61,592 nt of DNA from assembly GCA_021414065.1 (NCBI GenBank), contig JAIOPE010000066.1:1-61592 (forward strand). The letters are read 5' to 3'. Position numbers and translations under genes: made by a program. How positions within the stretch are numbered: the stretch's first letter is position 1; each line of letters begins with the position of its first letter. Below the pieces are notes generated by a model. That model saw only the letters and a program-made list of their open reading frames with translations. It was not told where the DNA came from and made no database searches. This DNA comes from Planctomycetota bacterium (lineage in GTDB: Bacteria; Planctomycetota; JAJSAM01; JAJVHW01). Of the stretch, positions 26,764 through 34,342 are shown piece by piece.

Positions 26764-28715
26764 ACCGCCGCATCCTGGTGCTCGCCGCGGCCCCGGCCGT
26801 GCTGCTCGCTTCGTCGTTCTTGCCGACTCCCGCGCGCGCCGACGAGGCGTCCGCGGACCGCGTGTGGGACGATCTGTCCGGCGAGATTCGCGCCGGGTGG
26901 CGGTTCCTCCGCGGCGAAGAGGAAGGCCGGTTCTTCCAGGACCGATCGTTGCAGGACGGCCCGCGCATCTTCGACGCCGTGCTCCGGGGCGATGCGTCGA
27001 AGGACGACGCGGCGCTCAGTTCGTTCGATCTGAGCGCGCACGGCATCGGCGACGAGGAATCGGACTACCGGCTCCGCGCGTCCCGCCGCGGGATGTGGAC
27101 CCTCGACAGCGGCTACTCGCGCGACGACTATTCGTACCGCTCGACGGGCGACCCGTTCCCCTACGACACGATCCGCGAGCGGTCGAGCACCCACCTGCGC
27201 TACACGCCGTCCACGCGCCTCACCGTGCGGCTCGACTGGGACAGGAGTCTGCGCCGCGGCGATTCGTACGTGGGCCAGGACACCGACATTCGAGAACTGC
27301 CCGCGCCGCCCGGCGTGGACGCCGACATCGTGCAGTCGCACCGCCCGCTCCGTCAGCAGTCCGACCGCGTGACGCTCGGCGTGGACGCTGCGTTCGACGG
27401 CGGTCTGCGTTTCTCCCTCGCCGAGACACTCCACCTCGCGCAGGTGGACGACACGCGTCTCTACGACATCCCCGCTGCGAATCGCACTGCGATCCCCGTG
27501 CGCGAAGCGCTGCGACGCGAGGTCCGGTCCCCCGCGTGGACGACCGTCGCCAAGGGCGCGTGGTCCGCGCCCGGCGGTGCATTCGACATGACCGGCATCT
27601 TCTCGTGGACGACCCAGCCGACGGACTCCCGCGTCGCGGGAACGTCGCACGGATACGACGGCTCGTACGATCCAGCCGGTGTTTCGCCGCGGGGCGAGTA
27701 CTCCGAGACGACCGGCGGCGGCAACGAGGTCGATCGCAAGGCGATCAACGCTCGCGGCGAGGCCGTGTGGCGCCCCCATCGCGACTGGGAGATCACCGGC
27801 GCGCTCGAAGACGAGACGATCGTGGACGACGCCTCGCTCCGGCTCACGCAGACGCGCGACTGGGTCCGCCCCGACCTCACGCCCGAGACGACGCGACGGG
27901 CGTACGACGCGCGGATCACCGACCGCCTCTGGCGGGCGTCCGTGGACGGCGAGTGGCAGGCCACCGAGACCGTGCGCCTGCGCCTCGGCGAGGAGTTCCT
28001 CCGCGAGTCGCTCGCCGTCCCGACCGACACGCGCCAGGCCGATTTCGGCCCCACCGCGTTCGACTCGAATTCGTGGCGCACGACCGTCGGCGCGGACTGG
28101 GACCCGTCGAAGGTCTATTCGTTCTCACTCCTCGTACGGCGCGGCACGAACGACGAACCGCACGCGGCCACGTCGTCCGACACCGCCGACGAGGTCTCGT
28201 ACCGCGGCCGGTGGAAGGCGTCCGACACGTTCTCCCTCTCGACCGTGTGGCGCCACAAGGGCTACCAGCACGACAGCGTGCTCGACTCGGCATCCCGTTC
28301 CGACTCGTTCTCCGTCGGCGGCGCGTGGACCAGCGGCGCGTTCACTTTCACGCCGAGCGTCACCTGGCAGATCGTGGACACCCGCACCGACACGACCTTC
28401 TTCGAGTTGAACAGCACGGGCTTCCAGAAGATCCGCGACCAGGTCGCATTCTCATCGCGGAACCTGATCGTCAACCTCGACGCGCGCTACGACTTCGCGA
28501 AGAACCTGCGCGGCTTCGCCACGCTCTCGTTCATCGACTCCGGCGGCGACTATTCCGCTCGCTGGGACGAATTGACCATCGGCGCCGAGCACGACATCCG
28601 CAAGGACCTGTCCGTCGGCGCGTCGCTCAAGTCCTGGCGCCTCGACGAGAGCGGCAGCAGTGCCGACGACTACACGACCCAGGGCGCGGAGGTGTGGCTG
28701 ACGTACCGCTTCTGA
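26760..28715 (+). CDS. Outer-membrane beta-barrel, MtrB/PioB-like
   Basis: The 651-residue protein has a signal peptide ending in ARA and then alternating polar/aromatic strands to a terminal Phe (WLTYRF), the classic outer-membrane barrel ending. Typical strand pairs are DYRLRASRRGMWTLDSGYSR, WEITGALEDETIVDD and FTFTPSVTWQIVD. In length and strand content it resembles MtrB/PioB, which sheathe an MtrA-type cytochrome; the N-terminal CxxC found in Shewanella MtrB is absent. The ATG overlaps the stop of the 14-haem cytochrome gene, so the two are made together. A 23-bp perfect hairpin begins at its stop codon. Identification rests mainly on context plus barrel features. Confidence 0.85.
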   Translation: MNRRILVLAAAPAVLLASSFLPTPARADEASADRVWDDLSGEIRAGWRFLRGEEEGRFFQDRSLQDGPRIFDAVLRGDASKDDAALSSFDLSAHGIGDEESDYRLRASRRGMWTLDSGYSRDDYSYRSTGDPFPYDTIRERSSTHLRYTPSTRLTVRLDWDRSLRRGDSYVGQDTDIRELPAPPGVDADIVQSHRPLRQQSDRVTLGVDAAFDGGLRFSLAETLHLAQVDDTRLYDIPAANRTAIPVREALRREVRSPAWTTVAKGAWSAPGGAFDMTGIFSWTTQPTDSRVAGTSHGYDGSYDPAGVSPRGEYSETTGGGNEVDRKAINARGEAVWRPHRDWEITGALEDETIVDDASLRLTQTRDWVRPDLTPETTRRAYDARITDRLWRASVDGEWQATETVRLRLGEEFLRESLAVPTDTRQADFGPTAFDSNSWRTTVGADWDPSKVYSFSLLVRRGTNDEPHAATSSDTADEVSYRGRWKASDTFSLSTVWRHKGYQHDSVLDSASRSDSFSVGGAWTSGAFTFTPSVTWQIVDTRTDTTFFELNSTGFQKIRDQVAFSSRNLIVNLDARYDFAKNLRGFATLSFIDSGGDYSARWDELTIGAEHDIRKDLSVGASLKSWRLDESGSSADDYTTQGAEVWLTYRF

Positions 28716-28760
28716 AACGCTGAGAAGGAAGCGCGAAGCGCTTCCTTCTCAGCGTTTCAG
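28712..28760 (+). terminator. 23-bp perfect hairpin with GAA triloop
   Basis: Bases 28712-28734 and 28738-28760 are exact reverse complements over 23 nt with a 3-nt GAA loop. The stem opens across the TGA of the barrel gene (28713-28715). The tip reads GCGAAGC, a motif known for exceptionally stable mini-hairpins. No T-tract follows, so it may block exonucleases or act with Rho as much as terminate. Confidence 0.65.
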
Positions 28761-28797
28761 GTGTTGAGGACAGCCAGTAGACGCGCTCGTGAGTCCC

Positions 28798-28828
28798 CCG
28801 GGGACGGGGTGAAGTTACGAGCTTCCCA
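28798..28828 (+). repeat. REP-like 31-bp repeat, copy 1
   Basis: This copy opens with CCGGGGACGGGGTGAAGTT and continues ACGAGCTTCCCA. It carries an internal imperfect palindrome (GAAGTT-cga-GCTTC). An inverted copy lies 46 bp downstream, so the two could form a long stem. Confidence 0.8.
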
Positions 28829-28874
28829 TGGTCCTTCGATGCGCTCGGTCCCAGCCAGGCGACCGACCGCGCGT

Positions 28875-28905
28875 CGAGAAGTTCGCAACTTCACCCCGTC
28901 CCCGG
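28875..28905 (-). repeat. REP-like 31-bp repeat, copy 2 (inverted)
   Basis: Read on the minus strand from 28905 it opens with CCGGGGACGGGGTGAAGTT and continues GCGAACTTCTCG. Its first 19 bases are identical to copy 1. The pair resembles a BIME-type inverted REP arrangement placed directly against the broken 5' side of an integrase fragment. Confidence 0.8.
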
Positions 28906-28914
28906 CTCGCCCCG

Positions 28915-29153
28915 CGGCCCTGGGCGGGATCAACGTCGTCCTGGCGCGCGTGGGGGCCGCTGCGGGCATCGCGGGGCTCCACCCGCACGGGCTGAGGCAC
29001 ACGGCGATCACGACGGCGCTCGACGCGACCAGCGGCGACGTGCGGCGCGTGCAGCGGTTCTCGCGACACCGTGACGCGCGGGTGCTCCAGCGGTACGATG
29101 ACGCTCGCGACGACGGGGCCGTGGCGGCGCTAGTCGCCGAAATGGCGAAGTGA
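28915..29153 (+). pseudogene. C-terminal remnant of a tyrosine recombinase (phage integrase)
   Basis: About 79 codons encode the end of a tyrosine integrase: the box-II HGLRHT segment with its catalytic Arg, the later His in RFSRHRD and the nucleophile-type Tyr in LQRYDD. The N-terminal DNA-binding region and the first catalytic Arg/Lys are missing. Upstream the frame runs straight into the inverted REP-like pair, so the gene was probably cut there. It marks past mobile-element activity at the edge of the accessory island. Confidence 0.78.
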
Positions 29154-30031
29154 TGAAACGCGCCGATCGGGCCGAGGGCTTTCATCTCGAGCCCTACGCC
29201 TCATCGGGCACGCCGGCCGCGGGATCGCGAACGCACCAGCGTGCGAACGAGTCTGGGCTGGCAGCCTGGCGAAGCCGTGACCCTCTGAGCCCACTCGCCA
29301 GTTGCTTTCGCCTTGTGCCGGCTCCGAAGGGGTAGCGCCGCGATTCCCCGCACGGGCTCCCCGGCGAAGCGACCATCTGCGCTTGCGTCGGATCGGCGAT
29401 TGGGCCCGAGACGCACGCAGGCGGCACCTCATGTTCGCATCGCCGGGCCGCTCCCGTCCGAGCGATTTCGCTGCGGCGAGGGGATTGGGTTCGGCGCCGA
29501 GGTTCGGCGTGCGCCGCTCCCGACGACCGCCCCTACGATCGTGCACCCTGGGAGTGCCGACCACGCCGACATACTGCCGGCGCGAACTGCAAACTCGAAC
29601 TGCCGCGACCCTCGACATGCCGTGAGCGGCGGCGGCCCACGAGCTCAATGTTGCGCGCGGGTCCGCGCACCCTGGGGGAGTTGCGGCGTACCAACGGCGA
29701 TGCCGCGAGCACGGTCGCCGACAGCCTCTCCACGCTGGCCACACTCTGGCGGGGCACAGTCGACAATGCAGGGGAGGTTGACGGGACTGTCGTCGGCGGC
29801 GCGGTCTCGCGTGCGCCCAGTTGGCTTGAGGACACTTGCGAACAAGCGTGTGCAGCTTCGACGGCTCATGGAATGCACGACAAAGTTCGTGGAATCCGGT
29901 TGACAACTCCAATGACCGTGTACCAGCTTCACGTCTGGATGCGATCGGTCGGTTGTGAGGCAGGGGCCTCACGACCGAGGGTCCGGTCGCACCGTGATTA
30001 GGGTCACGAGGTGACTCAGGAGTGGGGCCTC
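29154..30031. other. 878-bp stretch without a convincing gene
   Basis: Open frames of 100-280 codons cross this region on both strands, but all read as Arg/Pro/Ser-rich sequence with no recognisable family, no ribosome site and mutual overlap. The composition looks less GC-biased than in neighbouring genes. It may be decayed mobile DNA left with the integrase remnant. Confidence 0.5.
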
Positions 30032-30478
30032 ATGAGTAGTGGAAGGTGGATTCGCGGCGCTTGCGCCGCACTCGCGCTCACAGTGATCGCGGGAATCGCG
30101 TTCGCCGGACGCGACGTTCATATCCCGAACGGCGCGCCGACCGGCGGCACGGGCCAGGGTGCGCGGAGTGCCACGACGGACAACGCGGGGGGCAACCTGG
30201 TGATCAAGGCGGCGACGCCGACCGACAAGGACACCAGCATCCATATCTGGTGGTACATCTACACGCCGGGCGCGAACGGTGCCATCCCGCCGGAGGGTGG
30301 GGAGAACGGGAGCAAGAAGGAGAAGGCCAAGGACCACGACAAGAAGACGGAGTGCGAAGCGACGGTCTACGTCCCTCCCGGGAAATCGGTTCATTGGGTG
30401 GTGGCCTACGACCGATGGAACAAGGTGACCGCCGAGGACGACTGGACGTGGGGCACCGAAGGCACCGCGAACTTCTAG
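30032..30478 (+). CDS. Small secreted protein of unknown function
   Basis: The 148-residue product has a signal peptide (CAALALTVIAGIAFAG) and a mature part rich in Gly, Lys and Asp with several Trp residues (SIHIWWYIYTPGANG, DDWTWGTEGTANF). I recognise no domain. The ATG at 30032 has AGGAG about 10 nt upstream; a GTG at 30011 in the same frame lacks such a site. A second small secreted protein follows 63 bp later on the same strand, so the pair is probably one unit. Confidence 0.7.
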   Translation: MSSGRWIRGACAALALTVIAGIAFAGRDVHIPNGAPTGGTGQGARSATTDNAGGNLVIKAATPTDKDTSIHIWWYIYTPGANGAIPPEGGENGSKKEKAKDHDKKTECEATVYVPPGKSVHWVVAYDRWNKVTAEDDWTWGTEGTANF

Positions 30479-30541
30479 CGTCGAGTACACGACCAGACAA
30501 CACGTATGACACACACACTCACACATGAAGGGAGAACGACC

Positions 30542-30964
30542 ATGAAGAGAACGCTGCTGTGGGGCGCAACGGGGGCACTCGCCCTTGCGGCCGTCGCGAT
30601 GACGGCCTGGGTCGCGACGGCTGACCCGGTGGACCCGAGGACTCAGACCGTGTCCTGGACTAACAACCCGGACTTCGCTCAGTTCGCGATGCACCTGTCC
30701 GTCACGAGCAACGCGCCCATGGACAAGCGCATCAACACGACGATCACCCGGGCAGCGGACGGCTTGGTCGTGTGCGCGTCGAAGACCAAGTCGGTGTTCG
30801 ACCCCACTGACATGGGCGAGCCAGGGTCGCCGCTGACCACCGACGAAACGGACCTCACGCTCGACAGCCATGCGTCCGGGACGACGTTCGTGATCCAGTC
30901 GCAGTTCTACGACGCGCTGGACAACCTCACGGCAGCCAAGACGTCAACCTGGACCAAGCCGTAG
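30542..30964 (+). CDS. Small secreted protein of unknown function
   Basis: The 140-residue product has a signal peptide (LWGATGALALAAVAMTAWVA) and a mature region of about 110 residues that looks like a single beta-sandwich domain (FAQFAMHLSVTSNAP, GTTFVIQSQFYDAL). No family is recognised. A purine-rich site (GAAGGGAGAA) precedes the ATG. It is followed within 50 bp by a 12-bp perfect hairpin, which closes the two-gene unit with the preceding secreted protein. Confidence 0.75.
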   Translation: MKRTLLWGATGALALAAVAMTAWVATADPVDPRTQTVSWTNNPDFAQFAMHLSVTSNAPMDKRINTTITRAADGLVVCASKTKSVFDPTDMGEPGSPLTTDETDLTLDSHASGTTFVIQSQFYDALDNLTAAKTSTWTKP

Positions 30965-31014
30965 GCCGGTCGCGCCGCCGCTCGGCCTTCCTCCCTACGC
31001 GGCGCGGTGACTCC

Positions 31015-31043
31015 GGGCCGTCGCCCCCTGCGGGCGACGGCCC
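31015..31043 (+). terminator. 12-bp GC-rich hairpin after the small secreted genes
   Basis: Bases 31015-31026 pair perfectly with 31032-31043 (GGGCCGTCGCCC with GGGCGACGGCCC) around a 5-nt loop, 51 bp after the stop of the second secreted gene. The bases after it (TCTAGCATTGG) are only weakly T-rich. Confidence 0.65.
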
Positions 31044-31088
31044 TCTAGCATTGGAGGGTTGTGCGCATGCAGTGTGGCGCCGCCGCGA

Positions 31089-31117
31089 TGCACGACCGCC
31101 GCCGCGGCGGTCGTGCA
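31089..31117. repeat. 13-bp perfect palindromic hairpin, 3-nt loop
   Basis: Bases 31089-31101 (TGCACGACCGCCG) pair exactly with 31105-31117 around CCG. It stands 45 bp after the previous hairpin and about 150 bp before the next gene. It could be an operator-type palindrome or a second terminator; nothing in the sequence decides between them. Confidence 0.6.
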
Positions 31118-31264
31118 CGATCGGTTCGGCGCTGATTGCGCACTGCGACGCGGACTGGCTTCGACGCATCGCAGCAGTAATCGCATGGACGGTGCTTCCC
31201 CCCAGGCCTCTTGCATCCGCGGCTCCCTTGGCCGCGCCCCCCTCCCGCGCGCACGCTCGCGGGC

Positions 31265-32239
31265 ATGGATACGCCGAATCCCGCCGCCCCGCGGCGCGAG
31301 CCGACTGAGGACTCAGAGGACCGCCCGCCGTCCGCGGCGATGCTCAAGGCGTACCACGACGTCCTCGCGCTGACGCAAACGCTCGGCCGCGAGCCGACGC
31401 CCGCCGAGGTCTTCCCGCTCGTCCAGCACATCTCCGGCGCACTCCGTGGACGCACCGGCGTCGGCTGCACCGGCAACGTCGCCGCCGACCGCACGCTCGC
31501 GCGGAACCACCACGTCACGCGCGTGGTGCGGAAGCTGGCGATGCGTTGCGGCAAGTACTACGCCGACGCGCAGCGCGCCGAGGGGCTGAAGGCGCAGATC
31601 GGCGACCTGGCGATCCGGACGGCGCGTGACCTGCTCACGCCGCAGGGTCCGTACGACCACGACCCGAAGCTCCACCGCTCGAAGGTCCAGGCGACGGTCG
31701 ATCTGCTGCGGATCGTCGGCCTCTCGTCGGAGCGCGGCGCCGGCCGCGAGGAGCCCGTCAACGCGTCGCTCGGCGCGCACCTCTCCCAGGCGGAGCAGGA
31801 GCTGCTCGACGCGGCGAAGCGGCTGCATCGCTCCCGCCGGTGCCGCGCCACGCGGTCGCATCGCACCTTGAAAACTCGGCGAGCGTCGCCGAGACTTCAA
31901 GGTCGCGGCCCGCATCTACCGTCGGCTCCACGAGTCCCGAGTCCGCTGTCGCTTCCGATTCCACCCGATCGTCACGCATCGTCCGCCGCCCGCAGTCGCC
32001 GCCCGATCTCCAGCGCGTCGAGGAACGCGCGGACCTGCCGCCACGCATCCGTCTGGATCTGGTCGCCGGTCAAGTCGTCGGCTCCGGCCGAGTCCGCGAG
32101 GAACAGCCGGACCGTCGCGGGGCCAAAGTCGTCGCGATCGCTCCACTTCCCGACGATGTGTTCGAAGCCGCGAAGTGCGCTGGGATCGGCGAGCAGCGGC
32201 CGACAGGCCGCCGCGACCGCGGCCGGACCACCCGGGTAG
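31265..32239 (+). CDS. Hypothetical protein; the 3' part is doubtful
   Basis: The first 190 or so codons look coding: a helical protein (AAMLKAYHDVLALTQTLGRE, RTLARNHHVTRVVRKLAMRC, KVQATVDLLRIVGLSSERG) with no known family. The frame stays open to 32239 but past about 31850 it turns Arg/Ser-rich and runs over a hairpin and 268 bp of the convergent AbiEii-type gene. In another frame a stop lies at 31869-31871, just inside that hairpin, so the true end is probably there after a frameshift or sequence error near 31830-31860. No strong ribosome site precedes the ATG. It lies within the REP-bracketed island. Confidence 0.5.
   Translation: MDTPNPAAPRREPTEDSEDRPPSAAMLKAYHDVLALTQTLGREPTPAEVFPLVQHISGALRGRTGVGCTGNVAADRTLARNHHVTRVVRKLAMRCGKYYADAQRAEGLKAQIGDLAIRTARDLLTPQGPYDHDPKLHRSKVQATVDLLRIVGLSSERGAGREEPVNASLGAHLSQAEQELLDAAKRLHRSRRCRATRSHRTLKTRRASPRLQGRGPHLPSAPRVPSPLSLPIPPDRHASSAARSRRPISSASRNARTCRHASVWIWSPVKSSAPAESARNSRTVAGPKSSRSLHFPTMCSKPRSALGSASSGRQAAATAAGPPG
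31865..31903. terminator. Hairpin between converging genes of the island
   Basis: Bases 31865-31872 pair with 31896-31903 (ACCTTGAA/TTCAAGGT) and 31875-31882 pair with 31886-31893 (CTCGGCGA/TCGCCGAG), with a 2x2 internal loop and a GCG tip. It lies 69 bp beyond the stop of the AbiEii-type gene and would also close the hypothetical gene on the other strand. Confidence 0.6.
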
Positions 32240-32859
32240 TTGCGTATGCAGAACCAGATGTCGTACGCGTCCTTCGGTTTGTCGCGGCCGGCAAGCGCAT
32301 AGCCCTTCATGGCAAGGAGCGCGGGAATCGAGGCGACGCGGAGTTCGACGGTGTTCTTCCGGCCGTCCGGCATCGCGCCCGCGATCTCAATGCAGGTCGC
32401 GTGGCGAAGGGCGACGTCGGCACCGTCACAGCGCTGCACGCGGAGCTGCTCCACGAGCGGCGGCCGGTGCTTCGGCGGTGCAGCGTCTCGCGGCATGAGG
32501 AGATCGACGAGAACCAGCACCGGATCCCCGTCGTCCAGGGCGACCCGCCTCCGCAACTGGAATGGCCTCAGGTCGTCGGCGGTCCGCTTAAGCTCGTACT
32601 CCGACGCCTCGAGCAGCTCGACCAGTTCCTTGTATCGCGGTGCCTCGAGCAGGTCCGGGTCGAGGTCGAGATCGATGTCGAGCGTGCCGATGTGGGCCGG
32701 GCTCGCATGCGGCAGGCGCAGCCGCGGCACGCCGCCACCCACGACGACGAAAGCGTCGCGGTACGCCCCGAGGATCTGGCCGAGTTCCACCAGCACGCGC
32801 AGGGTCGCATCCGTTCCACGCCGGCCGTAGTCCGACGCAACTCGGGGATCGCCCTTCAT
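31972..32859 (-). CDS. AbiEii-type nucleotidyltransferase (toxin of a type IV toxin-antitoxin pair)
   Basis: The 295-residue protein shows the nucleotidyltransferase core of the AbiEii/AbiGii family: a Gly pair in FVVVGGGVPRL, the Asp-bearing strand IGTLDIDLDLD, and a later helix with Lys and Asp in MKGYALAGRDKPKDAYDIW. AbiEii toxins transfer nucleotides to RNA and arrest growth, aiding phage defence. The ATG at 32859 overlaps the stop of the AbiEi-type gene by 4 nt (ATGA), giving the antitoxin-first coupled order expected of abiE operons. Divergence from well-known AbiEii proteins is clear, so the exact target cannot be stated. Confidence 0.82.
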   Translation of the reverse strand: MKGDPRVASDYGRRGTDATLRVLVELGQILGAYRDAFVVVGGGVPRLRLPHASPAHIGTLDIDLDLDPDLLEAPRYKELVELLEASEYELKRTADDLRPFQLRRRVALDDGDPVLVLVDLLMPRDAAPPKHRPPLVEQLRVQRCDGADVALRHATCIEIAGAMPDGRKNTVELRVASIPALLAMKGYALAGRDKPKDAYDIWFCIRNYPGGPAAVAAACRPLLADPSALRGFEHIVGKWSDRDDFGPATVRLFLADSAGADDLTGDQIQTDAWRQVRAFLDALEIGRRLRAADDA

Positions 32860-34010
32860 GCGCGGGGCCACCGCGGCGCAATGAACGTGTCGAGAAGGTG
32901 CTGCGCCGCCTCTTCGCCGCGCCCTCCCTCCTGCATGAGGTCGAGCCACGTCTGCACGGCACTCGTGCGCGAGACGCCAGGCACGCCGCCGGGGTCCCCG
33001 GGCGACCGGATGCGCCCGGTCGGTACGGCGTCGCGAAGTGCTCCGTCGTCGCGCAGAACGGTGACGATCACGTTCGGCCCGCGCGCGGACGGCTCCAGCC
33101 CGAGCCCGCTTCGCAGCGCGTCCACGCCCGCGGCGGTCGTGCTGACGTACAGCCCCTGCGGCGGGACGTATGGCGCGATGTCGTCGGCCGCGGAGAACGA
33201 CGAGAGCACGAACGGCGGATGCGGCGTGTCGGCGGCGTCGCCCGTCGCGGGGGCGGCGGAGACGCGCGATGCCGCTCCGAGCGCCGTCATGAGCTCCGTC
33301 CCGTGCAGCAGCGTGTGGAACCGCTGCCGCTTCGGCCGTCGGAGGCGATGGACGTGCCCCCATGCCTCGAGGAGCGCGCGGGGTCGCGCCAAACGGATGC
33401 GCCCGCCTTCGAGGCACCCCCACTCGCGGTCCAGCAGTGCCGTGCGCACGTTGCTCGCGTGACCCAGACTGATCCCCGCCTGCCGGGCCATCTCCGTGAC
33501 GAGCCAGGGGAGCCCGGGGTTTGCGAGCATGAGCCGGAGCACCCGGGCGGACTTCGGCGCGAACAGCGAGACCATCTCCCGCGGTGCCCGGCGCGGTCGC
33601 CGTCCGGCACGTCGGTCGATCACGAGGAGGACCGCGCCGAGATCCAGCGCGGCGTTGCCCTCGAAGTCCGCGCTGCCAACCCCGGCGTCCCGGCAGATGG
33701 CAGCGGCCTCCGCCGAGATGAAGGGCGCCAGGATCACCAGTCCCGCGGCGTCCGCCGCGCGCTGCCGCATCCCAGCCAGTTCGCGGTCGATGGTCTGACG
33801 CACGATCCTGGGCTCGGCTGTGCGAAGCGCGATGCAGCGCAGGTGCTTCGACGCTCCCGCTACCGTGGCGCGGGCGTGGATCGCGTCGTCAACGCCTTCG
33901 CCATACACCACGTCGAGGGATGTCACGCGAGGGCAATCACGAAGCAGCGCCCGGAGGGCGGTCGTCGCACGGGCGCGCAGGCCGGTCAGGTCGGTTGTCG
34001 TCGCGGTCAT
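32856..34010 (-). CDS. AbiEi-type antitoxin and autorepressor
   Basis: The 384-residue protein resembles AbiEi-family antitoxins: a winged-helix-like segment in the middle (RVLRLMLANPGLPWLVTEMA, GISLGHASNVRTALLDREW) and a larger C-terminal domain (VHRLRRPKRQRFHTLLHGTE). AbiEi neutralises the toxin and represses its own promoter by binding inverted repeats, and an operator-like array lies directly upstream. The ATG at 34010 has no good ribosome site. A GGAGGAG at 34046-34052 instead precedes an in-frame CTG at 34040 by 5 nt, and a GTG at 34038 that would open an 8-codon leader. The start is therefore uncertain. The stop overlaps the toxin gene start. Confidence 0.82.
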   Translation of the reverse strand: MTATTTDLTGLRARATTALRALLRDCPRVTSLDVVYGEGVDDAIHARATVAGASKHLRCIALRTAEPRIVRQTIDRELAGMRQRAADAAGLVILAPFISAEAAAICRDAGVGSADFEGNAALDLGAVLLVIDRRAGRRPRRAPREMVSLFAPKSARVLRLMLANPGLPWLVTEMARQAGISLGHASNVRTALLDREWGCLEGGRIRLARPRALLEAWGHVHRLRRPKRQRFHTLLHGTELMTALGAASRVSAAPATGDAADTPHPPFVLSSFSAADDIAPYVPPQGLYVSTTAAGVDALRSGLGLEPSARGPNVIVTVLRDDGALRDAVPTGRIRSPGDPGGVPGVSRTSAVQTWLDLMQEGGRGEEAAQHLLDTFIAPRWPRA

Positions 34011-34019
34011 TTCATCCGG

Positions 34020-34097
34020 CGGTGAAAGTAGCGCGCACAGCGAAACTCCTCCAATATTTTCACTTTAGTACGCGTTTTCACCGCGCGGTGAAAGTAG
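34020..34097 (-). promoter_or_regulatory. Operator array and promoter of the abiE-type pair
   Basis: Four half-sites of TTTCACC type lie here: CGGTGAAAGTAG at 34020-34031 and again at 34086-34097, and TTTTCAC in the opposite sense at 34057 and 34075. Those at 34076-34093 form an 18-bp perfect palindrome (TTTCACCGCG-CGGTGAAA). On the minus strand a weak promoter can be read: TTCACC (plus 34087-34092), 16-nt spacer, TACTAA (plus 34065-34070), so the palindrome would overlap it. This fits negative autoregulation by the AbiEi-type protein. Confidence 0.65.
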
Positions 34098-34119
34098 TCC
34101 GCAGCGTGGAACAGGCGCC

Positions 34120-34150
34120 CCGGGGACGGGGCGAGCTTCCGAACTTCCCA
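34120..34150 (+). repeat. REP-like 31-bp repeat, copy 3
   Basis: It opens with CCGGGGACGGGG like copies 1 and 2 and ends GAACTTCCCA, with a divergent middle (CGAGCTTCC). It lies about 5.3 kb from copy 1 in the same orientation, so the two bracket the integrase remnant, the small genes and the toxin-antitoxin pair. Confidence 0.7.
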
Positions 34151-34342
34151 GCGTCCGGCGTCTGTTCTGCTGAGTGCGAGCCGCCGCGGCGGCCAGCTTG
34201 CCGTTCGACGCGGTGCGGCGCGGCGCCTCCGTGAGTTTGTGCGGACCGTCGCACGCGGTGGTCGATGATCGTCCCGCTGGCCGCGCGCGACGCGCTGCCC
34301 GCGTCCTGTTCCCACGCCACATCCCCGAACAAGGAGCCCGCC

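Noticed and set aside
28798..28905. Inverted pair as transposon terminal repeats
   Set aside because: The arms enclose only 46 bp and no transposase; REP/BIME-type arrangement fits better.
29130..29972. 280-codon open frame on the minus strand (and overlapping plus-strand frames)
   Set aside because: The translation is Arg/Pro/Cys-rich with no family or ribosome site, as expected of chance open frames in high-GC DNA.
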